A stretch of 64,000 nt of DNA, from NCBI GenBank assembly GCA_003254925.1, contig QANZ01019960.1, positions 17,278 to 81,277 on the forward strand. The letters run 5' to 3'. The notes beneath the pieces are model-generated. The model did not search any database, was not told the DNA's origin, and saw nothing but the letters and a program-made list of their open reading frames with translations. Below are positions 21,027-32,766 of this stretch, piece by piece; the first letter of the stretch is position 1, and the number at the start of each line of letters is the position of its first letter. The DNA comes from Chamaecrista fasciculata (Eukaryota; Streptophyta; Magnoliopsida; Fabales; Fabaceae). The translations under genes and the position numbers were made by a program.

Positions 21027-22381
21027 CATATATGTCGATCATTTAAAGACAAATTAATTAACTAGTAAATTTAGGAATTAAAAAGTAAATTTTCTCCAAA
21101 ATAATTTCTAATTATTTTCTTTCAAATGATTCTCCAGTCATGTATGTATGAGTGATCTTTTTAATTAATTAACCTAGTCTTGCCGTTTCTTTTTTCCTTT
21201 TTTTGCATCGATAATTATAGATCCACTGCACAATTATATTGATTAAATACTACTTAAGTTGTAAAAGAAAACACATCGAAATAGACATGTGGCAAAGATA
21301 ATCCATGGTAGCATAAACAGTCCATCTATGCATCTTTTTCCAGTCTAATAATGAAAGTAGAATCATAGAAATTGATAAGAATTAGAAATTTGTAAACTGA
21401 CAGAGGATCAATTACTTGCTAAATTAATTTTCAATTGATTGAAATTTCTTACAGTATAATTTCTGAGTCAATTAATTAACTTTTATTAGCCAATTAATTT
21501 GTAAACGAAATTTCTGAATTCATTAGTTTCTCAAAAAAAAAAACTCACAAATTAATTCGAGTGTGTTGTTATATTGTGAGTCCTTAAACTTACAAAGTTC
21601 ACTGACAACTTTTTTTAATAAGATTTAGAAATTAATCATATGATATTATGAGTCCAAAAATTAATTAAAAAAGTCAAACCCAAGAAAATGTAAGACAAAC
21701 CCAAATTTACTTTCGTTAATTCACAATCATAATCCTCTTTCTTTTCTTTCCTTTAATCTACCCAAAAAGTAAACTAAAATGGTCATATTCATAAATGGCG
21801 ATCACAATAATCACTAATTTTCCTTTGTTTCTTTTTTCCTCTCACAATAATCACTAAATTTCTGTGTTAATTATATTATGAGTTTTTTTTCTTTTGAGAA
21901 ATTAATGAATTCAGAAATTTCGTTTACAAATTAATTGGCTAATCAAAGTTAATTAATTGACTCAGAAATTATACTGTGAGAAATTTCAATCGATTGAAAA
22001 TTGATTCAGCAAGTAATTGATATCTAATTCTTATCTATATCTAGGATTTTTTTTTATTATTAGACTGGAAAAATATGTATAGATGGACTGTTTATGCTGC
22101 CATGAATTATCTTTGCCACATGTCTATTTCGATGTGTTTTCTTTTATAACTAAATTAAAGTAGTATCTAATCAATTTGATGGCGGATCTGAATTTATTGA
22201 TTCAAAAAAGGAAAATAGAAACGGCAACACTAGGTTAATTAATTAAAAAATCACTCATACATACATGATTGGAGAATCAATTTGAGAGAAAATAATTAGA
22301 AATTATTTCGGAGAAAATTTACTTTTTAATTCCTAAATTTACTATTTAATGAATTTGTCTTTTAAATGATCGACATATATG
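21027..22381. repeat. Large palindrome, arms about 510 bp, loop about 330 bp
   Basis: Left arm 21027-21545, right arm 21877-22381. Inverted matches run through the arms: 'catatatgtcgatcatttaaa' / 'tttaaatgatcgacatatatg'; 'aaacggcaacactaggttaat' / 'attaacctagtcttgccgttt'; 'acatgtggcaaagataat' / 'attatctttgccacatgt'; 'ctgaattcattagtttctca' / 'tgagaaattaatgaattcag'. Part of the left arm (21140-21280) also has a direct copy at 20365-20500. No transposase; may be a fold-back transposon or a hairpin-RNA source. Confidence 0.85.
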
Positions 22382-22745
22382 ATTTAGTCCTTTATTGAAA
22401 TATTTAATATCGGAATCACCAGTAGGGGGTAATTTGTGGCGATTATATCGATTTAATATTTTAAAATATTTATTTAGTCCTTTATTGATTTTAATATTAA
22501 AATATTAAATCGATTTAGTCCTTCAATAAAGGACTAATTAAATATTTTAAAAATCACCATTAGTCCTCTAATTATATGATTTAGTAAATTTCAATAAAGG
22601 ACTAAATCGATTTTGTCTTTAAAAAATATTTAATTAGTCCTTTATTTAAATATTTAATATTTATCACAATCACCAATAGTTCTCACATATGATTTAGTCC
22701 TTTATTGAAATTTACAAAATCGATTATTAAAGAGAAAAATATAAT
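22382..22745. repeat. Degenerate short repeats in both orientations
   Basis: 'tttagtcctttattgaaata' occurs in forward and inverted form ('caataaaggactaaatcga') at least six times between 22380 and 22730. Fold-back prone and AT-rich. Confidence 0.7.
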
Positions 22746-22813
22746 TAAAGATTGTGATTAAAAATTCTTTATTACAAACATAATTATATTCATATATGTT
22801 GAGGAAGAAAACC

Positions 22814-22824
22814 ATATATATATA
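22814..22824 (+). promoter_or_regulatory. TATA box of the NHL-like gene
   Basis: 'atatatatata' about 75 bases before a likely 5' UTR splice donor (22892) and about 230 bases before the ATG at 23046. Confidence 0.45.
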
Positions 22825-23045
22825 CATGAGTGTAAGTGTGAGAACCCACACTAATAAGAAAGAACACAGAACGTAGCAATTACTCGCTAAGGTACCTCTC
22901 TATGTATAATTTTTTTTACTCATGGCCTTTCTTCATTTCTTATATAATTTTGATAAGTTTTATGTTATATTCTTTTTATATTGAAAGTTTTGTGTTAATA
23001 ATTACTAATAAAAACTTTACAGGAAGGAAGTTGTAAGCGTGAACA

Positions 23046-23543
23046 ATGTGCAATCACATATTCAACAAATTCTTAATCTTTCCAGTCGTGCTCATCATAT
23101 TATTCGTTGGGGTAATTGTTTTAGAGTATTTCAAGTTTAAAAATGACGTCCATCATGGATTAGTGCATCCGCTCCAATTAAAATCAGTTTCTGTGACCGA
23201 TCTCGATTATTCTACTTCACCCACATCTTCTTTTAAAATCATTATGAATGCTAGTCTTTCTTTCCACAATTCAAACCCTCTAAGATTTGTTTATCCCAAT
23301 AGCAATATCAGCATGTTGTACGGGAACTCAAGTATTGGTAATACCATAATAGGCAACAGCGCTTTGAAGGGCAAGGAAACTAAAGAAATTGACATCACAT
23401 TCAACATGAGGTCTAATGACAGTGGCATATTGACCGCACCCGTCGCTAGGTGGTCAAAAATACCGGAAATAATGCACTATAGTGGTGCAATCCGAGTCGA
23501 TCTCTCGAGGAACCACTTGCAAAGGTTCAATAATGAATTATAA
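23046..23543 (+). CDS. NHL/LEA_2-like membrane protein, N-terminal part
   Basis: 165-codon frame. Residues about 9-27 are a hydrophobic membrane anchor with a short basic/polar N-terminus; then comes a stretch like the LEA_2 domain of NDR1/HIN1-like proteins ('NASLSFHNSNPLRFVYPNSN' followed by 'ISMLYGN', the usual N-P/SN ... Y-N/S pattern of extracellular strands). A 141-base intron 22892-23032 (GT...AG) fits a 5' UTR intron. NHL proteins are known as plasma-membrane proteins linked to defence and stress. The family is usually 200-260 aa, so this frame is short; the expected C-terminal part follows in another frame after the N at 23584. Either a gap/assembly error or a decayed gene. Confidence 0.55.
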   Translation: MCNHIFNKFLIFPVVLIILFVGVIVLEYFKFKNDVHHGLVHPLQLKSVSVTDLDYSTSPTSSFKIIMNASLSFHNSNPLRFVYPNSNISMLYGNSSIGNTIIGNSALKGKETKEIDITFNMRSNDSGILTAPVARWSKIPEIMHYSGAIRVDLSRNHLQRFNNEL

Positions 23544-23584
23544 AAGACTTAACTAATCGGGTAAAGAACAAGGCATTTTATCAN

Positions 23585-23797
23585 ATGAATTGGTCCGATC
23601 ACATATCATCTATTGACATTCACAACATCACTAATGATATTGTTTCAGGCTCATTAAATCTCACCATTTATACACAACTCAAGGGTTCCTTCGGTGGTGC
23701 TGGTGGGATTTTCAAAAAGAGATACAATGTTCAAATGACTTGTACTTTTTCTTTCAACTTTGACTCACATTCAATCCAAAATCTCCGATGCCCGTAG
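23585..23797 (+). CDS. NHL/LEA_2-like C-terminal part (after gap)
   Basis: 70 codons starting directly after the N. 'SGSLNLTIYTQLKGSFGG ... KKRYNVQMTC' (two pieces) fits the C-terminal strands of LEA_2/NHL proteins, ending in a Cys-containing strand and a stop at 23797. With 23046-23543 it would make a protein of normal NHL length, but the joint region 23520-23590 has stops and partly repeats the 'SG-I/L' strand, so two tandem paralogs collapsed into one is also possible. Confidence 0.45.
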   Translation: MNWSDHISSIDIHNITNDIVSGSLNLTIYTQLKGSFGGAGGIFKKRYNVQMTCTFSFNFDSHSIQNLRCP

Positions 23798-26700
23798 TAT
23801 TTTTGTTTTCATAGTTTCGAATGTTCTTTTCTTTTTTGTTGAGTTTTATTTGTCTTTATGAGATTCAAGTTGTATTATACAACATGTGAATCTCTTAGAG
23901 TATAAGATCATTCTCTCTTGATTTGCTTTTAATTGAATAAAACAAATTTACTCTTGAAGACTCGTTGAACAAAATTGTTGATTTACTCTTTCTTTCTCCT
24001 GAGTTCTATTATATGGAAAGTGGAAACTCTTTTAAGAATATCAATAATTATTAATAAAATTTTATTTTTATAAATAATTGCATTTAAGCTATTAAAACTA
24101 ATCAAAATTAATACTATTTAATTTGTGGAAAGGTTATATGTAATAACATTAATGTAAAATGAATCGTGCTCTTAGAAATTTTTTTTAACTATTAATTTCT
24201 ATTAGGAAAGGTCACAACAAAATGGAAGTCATCAAATTAAATTATGTATAATGATTTGTATCAAAAAAGAAAAATTATGCAGAATGATAGTTTCAAACAT
24301 ACATATTAGTTTCTATATCATTCTATCATCATAATTTTATGAAGTTTAATGTTTGCTTGATTTTTGCAATATGCATGCATTAATTGATGTTGGTCTAATG
24401 AATAACTTAAGTCAATCGTACTTCAAATATATGAAGATTTTAATTAAGATTCTTTTAAACTATTATAATTACTCTACTATTAAATAAGAGAATGGAAATA
24501 ATTAAGGAGTATTCCAATTATATCTCACTAAATTTAGTATCTCAAATTCAGATACTAAAATCATTAATTATCGTGAAGTAAATCACATGGCTAATTATCG
24601 CATTTTACATTTGAATTTTGTCACTTTAATAAGGTAGAACATTATAATTGATCATCTTTAAAAGACTTGATTTTTTTTATTCAATTAGCAAGATTATAGG
24701 CTTTATGCAAGTTGACTTGATGTTGTAATGTACTTACAAAAAATCTTTACATCTATATACATTTAAATTTAAAAATTAAATCTTTTGATTTCACTTTCAT
24801 AATTTTATCATATTTTAATTTAATTTAATATAATTATAACCTCTTCATTAGAGATGATCAAAATATTTAGATTCAATAGAGACCTTGAAATAGTACCTTA
24901 TATATGAGTTTGACTCTGGACTTGGACCTAACCTCAACGGGTCTATGTTCGGGTATAGTGTAGGTACCGTACCTATACCTTTATTATTAAAAAAAATAAT
25001 TTATTTTAAAATATCTCCGGGTCCAAGTGATTTTAATACTCTCTCATGTCAAGGTCCGAGTCCGAGGATCATAATACCCTATCCACGATCAACCTCACTC
25101 TTAATTGAGATTAATTAATTCAAACAATAGTAATAATAATATATTATTACCTTAAATTTAATCATCAGAATACTAATTTCAATTTAAAAGTTTTGGAGTG
25201 ATCTCAATTGATAAAATATTTGTTACAATTTAGTTGTTAAATAGTATATGATAAACATATGACGATATGTTTGATCTCTTTCTTTCAATATCTTTATTTG
25301 GGCAATATATATATATATATATTTGGAAAAAATATAAATATCTTTATTTGGGCAAAATATATGTATATATTTGTTTTTGCACGTGTTTGAATTTTGAAAA
25401 TTAATAATAATATCTTGAAGAGTAAATTGTCATATCTTGATATTTATTTAATAAATTACATAGTTATGTTGATAAATAAATGAGTTGTACATTCATTTTT
25501 AACGAGTTATAAATTTAGGTAATTATTAGTTATTACTTAATAAATATTTTATGACATTTTTTTGAAAAGTTTTATGAATGAGTTGTTCAGTTAATTTATA
25601 TGTGACAATATGCTTTTATTTTTAACTAATGATTTTATTACTAAAATAATGATTACTATTTGTTATATTATATTTTATTATATCGTATAATTATGACTTA
25701 AAAATAAAGGAAATAGCTTATCGTTTACTACGTTTAAGAAATTGAAAAGAATATACATGACTTAAAAATATTTGACGCTACCTCTAGTATCTCTCTTACG
25801 ATATGATTTTCCGCTTTTCCTCATTTTAAACATTACGGTTACCTATACAGCAAAAAGTATACACATGTTATTAAATTGTCATATATACCGCTAAGCAGTC
25901 TCTTCCAAGCTATAACTTTTATATTCTAAATATCTTGTGCTGTGAATGATGCTTAAATTTAGCTATTGTTGAAGATGGTCTCGAAAAATTTACACTCCCA
26001 TCAAACGTTGGTAAGAATGATGAACGAACATGGAGATACTACACTACATGAAGCTGTGTCTACATGAGGCCATATGGCAAAGGAATTCAAGTAATTATGT
26101 AAACTAAATACAATTAATTCTCTTGTTTATTTGTTATTATTTTACTTGCATTGTTTGACTTCCATGCCTAATAGAATGGACTAGTAATTTATAAAGTAGT
26201 GAACCTAGATTTAAATCCCTATTGAACAAGTGAAACAATATCTCAAATAAGAATACTTCTAATAAAAATTACTAAAAAAAAATAACAAAATACTTAATCA
26301 TCAATTTATAATTATCATTATAATTTTTTTGTTGTGGATTTAGATTAATTTGAACATACAAACATAAACTCGTTTAGTTACTGGGTCTCAAACCCCCAGA
26401 AGAAGCCCATATTCGAATCCAGCACCTCCTCTTCATTATTTTTCTATGGATTTGGTGCATATAGATTTTTCTTTTCATAAAATAACAAAGACCTAAGACC
26501 AAAACAAAAAAGAACAGAAATAAGCCTAATTAATACAAAATAAAAATATTATCTCCACTCACAAAATGGGCTGACCTATAGGATATTAGATATGAGATAC
26601 TAGCAGCCTACTTTTCATGGTTTTCTTAAGTGCACATAGTTAAACTGAAGAGCAATTTTGCCAAAAAAAAACTTAAGAGCATTCATTTAGAATCAAATAT

Positions 26701-27071
26701 TATCACATTTGTTTAAAGAAAAATGAAATAGAATATTTACATGCTGAAATTAATCACCACTATGTAGTAGTTTTCATTACCATGACATTAAGAATCATGA
26801 GATTTACATATTAATACAACATTCTACATCTTGACCCAAAAACACATTAAATTAGGAAGATACAATGAGAAAGCCCTGTATTGGCATTTCAATAATGGAG
26901 GACGAATCCTCAAAGTGTAAGAATTACTCATGATCAAAGCAACAAGTACTGTGTAAACTCTCGAGTAGGACTTCTTTCTTCTTCCCTTTTTTTTTTTGAC
27001 CTTCATTTTTAATTCTTTTCTTCTTTGCCCCATAAAAGGTTTTCTTTCTTACCAAACTCTGCCTCTATAAA
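23798..27071. other. AT-rich intergenic DNA (3.3 kb)
   Basis: No gene recognised. 25288-25368 contains a direct repeat of 'aatatctttatttgggcaa' with TA-rich filler. 26360-26410 has weak tRNA-like boxes ('tttagttactggg', 'attcgaatcc') that could be a SINE relic. The rest is simple AT-rich sequence. Confidence 0.5.
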
Positions 27072-30000
27072 TTATGATGAAGGTACATTAAAGTGAAATA
27101 ACCAGGATATGACAAAAGCAAAAACCATACAAGCAAGCAGAAAATTCAGAAACCGATGGCCGTGCCAGAATCTTCGAGTTTCGGAAGAAGGAGCCGGTAT
27201 TGAGACAGTGGTTGCTGCTGCAGTAGGAGCATTATTGCTAATGCTATTATCATTTGCATGCTCTGTTAAATCCTCGTTTCCTCCGTAAACATTGCGAGCA
27301 ACTGAATGACAAATCTCACAGGTCCTGTGTAAGGTAACAAAGCCAAGGACACGAGGTTCAATATCAAATATCAAGATTTTCAGAAAACTGCATCAAACGT
27401 AATTTTTATGACTGAGAAGCGGCTTAAATGCTTCATGAAGAACAAAATCCAGAGGAAGGAATGATCAAGAGGACCTAGGATAGTGAGTTAGTGATATGAT
27501 AAATCCCGAGAAACAAATGGCTTATACATGGCTGCACATAAATATTCATCCCCCAACCAAAAATACAGACAAGAAAGAGAAGCAAACATGGAAGACATTA
27601 TCAATGTGAGAGTATGTGACTGTCTAAAAACCAGAAAGAAGATTCACAACAATAGGTCATATTAGTGCAAGGGAAAAAAAGTAATAAAGCCATGAGTTTT
27701 CGGCTCAGACAGAGAAAATTGGACAGAGTTGCAGGGTGGAGCAGTTATTCCCTCCACTCAAGAATAAATGAGTTAGATGTAAATTTTATCAAATTAACTA
27801 TCAGCATGAACACTTTTACTAAACTTTAATGCTTTTTCAGCTCTAGCCAGGCCAGCTTGCATCTTGTCAATAATATTCCCTGCCTTTAACAAATGCAGTA
27901 TTGTTCAAATGATAAACTAAAACCCCAAGACTAAGAAAAAGAAGATATCATGAATTATCTGCCACCCAAGTAAGGCATCAGCACATAAATTAAAGAAGAT
28001 TGTCAAATAGAACATATTCAGATTCTGTCCCATTAAATTTTTAAGTTAAGCCATTAAGTCATGTTCATGGATGGATTTGTGTCTCAATTATATGTATCAA
28101 TTAATCCTTCCACGGCATATATATGGCCCCGAAAAATCACTTTTCATTGACAGTGGAGCATGAAAGGTCCACAGTCCACTGAAAAAAGTATGTTCCCCCT
28201 ATGAAGTCATCATAAAACCAGAGAAACACTATAGCATTACTTTGATCCCAAATTTTGGTAATAACAAGTCAGCATTTTTCATAACTCAGCACCATTTATA
28301 ACTCCTTTAGATAAGCTTACCCACATGTCATGATTCCAGCCTGATAAAAAGAAACCTTGTGACCCTCATGAACTGGTAGATGAAGTATGGAAATATCCTA
28401 CCTTAAAGAAATACTACTAGGATCTGAACATAAATATCAAGAATGCAGTATCTATATGAAGCTCAACTTTTATGAACACTGAAACTTAGCTGCAATTATA
28501 CATCTTGAACAGAAAATCTGGGATCTACAATTAATGAAATAAAAATTTTAGGATGTTAAGACTGCGGCACTGAAAAGCTTAAATTATCAAGTGAAGCTTC
28601 GTGAATTGTTCTATTATAGAAAAGCTAACATGTGGCATATCATAGACGAACAACGTAAATAATGGAATCTAAGTGTCTATATCTAATCTCCCCTTTAATA
28701 GAGATAGAGAGAGAGGCAGAAAGAAAGAAGCAACATGGGATTCCTAAATTTTCAAAAAAGAGACAGCAACAAGGAATCCCACTGTACTTAGACATGCCAG
28801 ACTGACTCAGCAGGACAGACAGAGATGGCTTTATCTTCTTTAAATAACGTAATCTTCTTTAACTTTCCCTATCCTTGAAGAAAATAATTGAGCCTTGCCC
28901 TGACCCCATTACTTTATCCTTCTTTACACCTTCTAAATTATGTGTTGTCCAAGCATATTTTTGTATTCCCGTCAGCTTCTTCAACTTTACACTCATCACC
29001 TAATTAACAAACCCACCACAAACTCAAATATGAACTACATACTTTAGCTGCAGTTTTTGGCTCTTTTGAACCTTCCAATCATTAATATCAAATTCAAACA
29101 CAAACACAGAAGAACAAAACTAATGCTTGTGAAGATTCCTGGCAGACAATAGTATGAGACATAGAAACTAAATTGCAGAGGTAACTCTTTAAGGAGCTCT
29201 GCTCGTCTTTCTTCTTGTTTGGGAGTGGTGAATTAAGTGTCCTAAACAATAATCATTTGGGATGGATTAGGAAGTGTCCTACACCCGAATAATAAAACCC
29301 TTCCAAATTAGGAGATCTATTATAGAGCGAAATGAGTTCTATATTTTTTGTTCTCCCTTCTCATCCATAATACTCAATATAAAGATATCCTTAGCTTAAT
29401 TTTTCTTTTTTTAAAAAAGAAAAGTTATATTCAAATCAGAATGAAAGAAAACATGAAAAATGAAATTTCACACTTTATCTTCCTACAATCAAAACACTCT
29501 GTTATTGAAAGGAGTAAATTTCAGAGATAAAAAGACTAAAATATATTAGTCGCACCACTTTTAGATATTTATATATGTAAACTAGACTTATACTAATTGG
29601 TTTTTTCTTTTTTAACTCACATTCTATTCAAGTACCAATTTATATGCTTATTCTAAAATATTTCAGTTTCCAAAACACTCACATCATAACTTCCAAACCA
29701 CAAATGAATAAGTCACCATTCATGTTTTCATCAACCAAGCCATGAAATCGCAAATTGAAGCATTCCAATTGAATTTGAAAGAAAGACAAATAACAGAACT
29801 ATTGTTTTACTCACCTATTCCCTTTGATTTTGAACCAGGCCTCAGCACAGTGTTTGTGAGCAGCAGCCAAATCATCCTTACAAGAACATCCCAATTCAAT
29901 AGGAACCCCTGACTCATTACCATCACTCTCCAATCCCAAGTGACAAATCCTACAATCCCTCTCTACTTTCGCCAAATGCACCTTAATTTCAGGAACACCA

Positions 30001-30293
30001 CTCTCAATTTCTATTTCTTCCATTTCCACCGAACAATCAGTCACAGAAGAAACCCTCCCAGAATCATCACGATGATGATGAAGAACACTCCTCACCTCAG
30101 AATCAGAGACGCAACCGAAGCTATAATCGTCGTAGGAGCCACCGTTCGTCGAGTAGAAATGAGAATAGCACGAGCCATCGTCGGCGTCGGTGAAACACAC
30201 GCTTCCGTCGTCGGCGCTGACGTCACTTCCGGCCACCGAGCGGCGGTGAACTCCTTGCTCTAAATCTACACGAGACATCTGAACGGTCGACAT
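27072..30293 (-). CDS. RINGv (RING-CH) membrane E3 ubiquitin ligase, intact two-exon gene
   Basis: Exon 1 29815-30293, exon 2 27072-27324; the intron of 2490 bases has GT-AG borders in phase 2. Protein 243 aa. An acidic, Ser-rich N-terminal half is followed by the RINGv domain: C114, C117, C136, C138, H146, C149 in exon 1 and C162, C165 in exon 2 (C4HC3). A Thr/Ala-rich linker and one hydrophobic span (about residues 218-238) end in FNVPSS. Family role: RINGv proteins are membrane E3 ligases that pass ubiquitin from an E2 to membrane proteins. An in-frame ATG 25 codons upstream (30366-30368) exists, but the MSTV start is shared with copies A and B. Promoter side (30294-30730) is GAA/pyrimidine-rich. 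This is the parent-like member of the A/B family. Specific substrate unknown. Confidence 0.85.
27325..29814 (-). other. Large intron of the RINGv gene
   Basis: Non-coding. Pieces of it (27967-28018, 28620-28790, 29575-29690) reappear shuffled around copies A and B at 576-1118, 11947-12479 and in intron 1 of copy B, showing the copies came from genomic DNA, not from mRNA. Confidence 0.75.
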
Positions 30294-31187
30294 TTTCGGA
30301 AGTCTGAGAGGAGATAAAAGTATAAAACGAAAGAATGCGTCTGTTTTGGCTTCAGTAATTGAGTTCAACTACTTCTTATATGGAAAAGAAAACGAAACAC
30401 GAAGAGGGATTTGGAATCTTTGGAATTGGATTAGGTGAGATTTGAACTCCATTAATGGTTATTAATTCCCGGGAATTTCAATTTGGGAATAATTTGGGGC
30501 TCGAACAGTCGAGAATGGTTGATTGAGCAGAGAAAAAAAAAAGGAAGAAGAAGAAGAGTCTGAAGGAAGCAAAGAATGAATGGTGTAGTAGGAGATAAAA
30601 ACTTGTGGTCTCGTAGAAGACACTGCAAAAAAGAAGAAGAAGAAGGAAGACGAAGAAGAAGAAAAAAGAAAGAAAGAGAGAGTGAGAGGATATTTCTGCT
30701 TTATTGGACATTGAACAAAGAGAAACATAAGAAAGATTAAAAAATTACTATAATAATAATAAGCTTAAAAGGTCATTTTGGTCCTAAATATATGTCCTAA
30801 AATGAATACAAATTGGTCCTAAATGTTTGCAAAATATTGAATATGGCTTGTTTCAAGTTCAAACGTGACGAGTTTAGAGCTACAAATTATTCTCGAAGAG
30901 TACTTTCTTTATCCAGTTGGGGTCATCCGCAAACAAGGTCAAATCAATCCTAAAAGTAGATCGTTCGTTTCATAGTCAGACAAACAAAGTTGATCATATC
31001 TCTTTCGTTTCAAATTCGAATGTGACAAATTCAAAGCTATGAGTTCCTCTTAACAAGTCCTTTAAAATTAGAATGAAAGACGGGAGAAATATGGTCAAAT
31101 TCAATATTTTGGGACCAAAATAAAATATTTTACCAATATTTAGGACTGAAATGAATCATTTTGCCAACATTTAGGACCAATTTGAAC

Positions 31188-31195
31188 ATTTTAAA
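31188..31195. repeat. hAT target-site duplication (left, 8 bp)
   Basis: 'attttaaa' is repeated exactly at 32128-32135. Confidence 0.85.
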
Positions 31196-32127
31196 TAGGG
31201 GTGAGCAAACCAACCCGTCAACCCGCGAGCCCGCAGAAACCAACCCAACCCGCAGCTATGGGTTGGGTTGGTTCGGGTTCGCGGGTTGGTTTGGGTTCAA
31301 AATTCTCAACCCGCACACTTGCGGGTTGGGTTGCGGATTTGGAGTTTTTCAACCCAACCCAACCCGCGAGCCCGCATATAATTTTTTTATTTTTTATAAA
31401 TATTTAAATGTTTTTATATAAATTTTGTATGTTTTCTTATTTATTTATACTATTAGTTCTTTATAGATAAGATATTTTTATTTTAAAATTTANTACTATT
31501 AGTTCTTTATAAATAAAATATTTTGATTTTAAAATTTACCTTATCAGGTGTTATGTAGAAACTGCCTTGGCCAACCCTTAAGGATTCGGGCCTAGTGACC
31601 CCAAAAAACAAAAAGCTTCTTCCTTTTTCTTTTGAACTAAAGCTTGGATTGTTAATTAATTACAAATAAAGTTGTAAGCTTTTGGTCATATTTGGTGTTC
31701 TTAGAGGTGTCATTTGCATGCCCTCAAATTAAAACCCTGAGTTTGAACCATCAGAAGAGCCTTTAATAATTTATTTTTCCAGAACAAATAATTAGCAAGT
31801 GATCGATCATCATGTCACTTTATATTGAAGGAACTCTTATTCTTCATATTTCAAAAGCTTGTAAAGTTGTAAGTTATATTATATTGGCCTTGTTTGATTG
31901 CTATTTGCAACTCTATTATTAGCATGTAGCTATGTATAAGATCACATAATAAAGGTAGAGCTTAGAATGAGTAACAAATTACTAATATATATATATATAT
32001 ATANGGTTCGGGTTGAGTTTTAAAAATCATAAAACCCAACCCAACCCAACCCAACCCGCAAATTGATGTGCGGGTTGGGTTGGGATTTCCCCTCAACCCG
32101 CCCCAACCTAACCCGTGCTCACCCCTA
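31196..32127. mobile_element. hAT-type MITE
   Basis: Terminal inverted repeats 'taggggtgagca' / 'tgctcaccccta' and an 8-bp target duplication (attttaaa) identify a hAT-superfamily element. The interior is rich in 'ccaaccc' / 'gggttgg' words in both orientations. It contains two Ns (31493, with an imperfect 45-base duplication on each side, and 32004). 31543-31615 is unlike the second copy at 42375-43006 and may be an insertion ('ggcctagtgaccccaaaaaa'). No transposase; non-autonomous. Confidence 0.85.
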
Positions 32128-32204
32128 ATTTTAAAACATAATGAACCACAATGAACATTAAGATATACATTTAGGACCAAAATGACTCTTTGACCATAAT
32201 AATA

Positions 32205-32375
32205 ATAAAGCAAGATAATTTGATGAGGTGTGTTGATTCTGTACGTAGATTGTGAGTATTGTGATTTGTTGTTCACAAATAGTCAAATATTGAAGTAGAT
32301 CCTATGGCTCAGATGATTGCAAGCACATTTACTAAGAAGCTGTATTTTTTAAATCTGGATAATGCTATGCAAGTA
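32205..32375 (+). repeat. Segment duplicated at 8470-8640
   Basis: See 8470-8640; same ordered words upstream of the intact RINGv gene. Confidence 0.65.
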
Positions 32376-32400
32376 TTCACTTAATAGAAGTAATTATATT

Positions 32401-32766
32401 GCTCAAAGTGCAAATTTAATCCCGTAACTTTTGCTCAATTTTCAATTTGGTCCCATTTTTTTTTTGCACTTTTAGTTCCATATCTTTGGGTCAATTCCTA
32501 AGTTGCTCTCATATCCTTTTTTTGTTGCAGACTTGGTCTCATATCTTTGGGTCAAGTGCCGAAGTGGTCTCACATCTTTACAAAAGGATCAACTAATATT
32601 GATCCTTTTGTAAATATATAGGACCAATTATGTAACTTGACCAAAAAAATATGGGACCAAATTGGGACCTTTTGCAAAGATATGCAACTAAAAGTGCAAC
32701 AAAAAAAGATATAAGACCAAATTAAAAACTCAATAAAAGTTATGGGACCAAATGTATACTTTAACC
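32401..32766. mobile_element. Fold-back MITE
   Basis: 'ctcaaagtgcaaatttaatcccgtaacttttgctc' is inverted as 'aaaagttatgggaccaaatgtatactttaac'; centre 'aaaggatcaactaatattgatcctttt'. Same family as 19040-19390. Confidence 0.8.

Larger units (their letters stand above)
30771..32195. mobile_element. Fold-back MITE interrupted by a hAT MITE
   Basis: Left 'ggtcattttggtcctaaatatatg' is inverted at the right ('acatttaggaccaaaatgactctttgacc'). The left part contains the 14290-type inner words ('tcaagttcaaacgtgacgag', 'ggggtcatccgcaaacaagg'). The hAT element 31196-32127 sits near the right end. Confidence 0.75.

Noticed and set aside
26355-26450. Possible second SINE (tRNA-like A and B boxes)
   Set aside because: Boxes are weak, and I found neither a tail nor a target-site duplication.
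31161-31421. Proline/threonine-rich frames (86 and 68 aa)
   Set aside because: They translate the CCAACCC-rich end of the hAT MITE.
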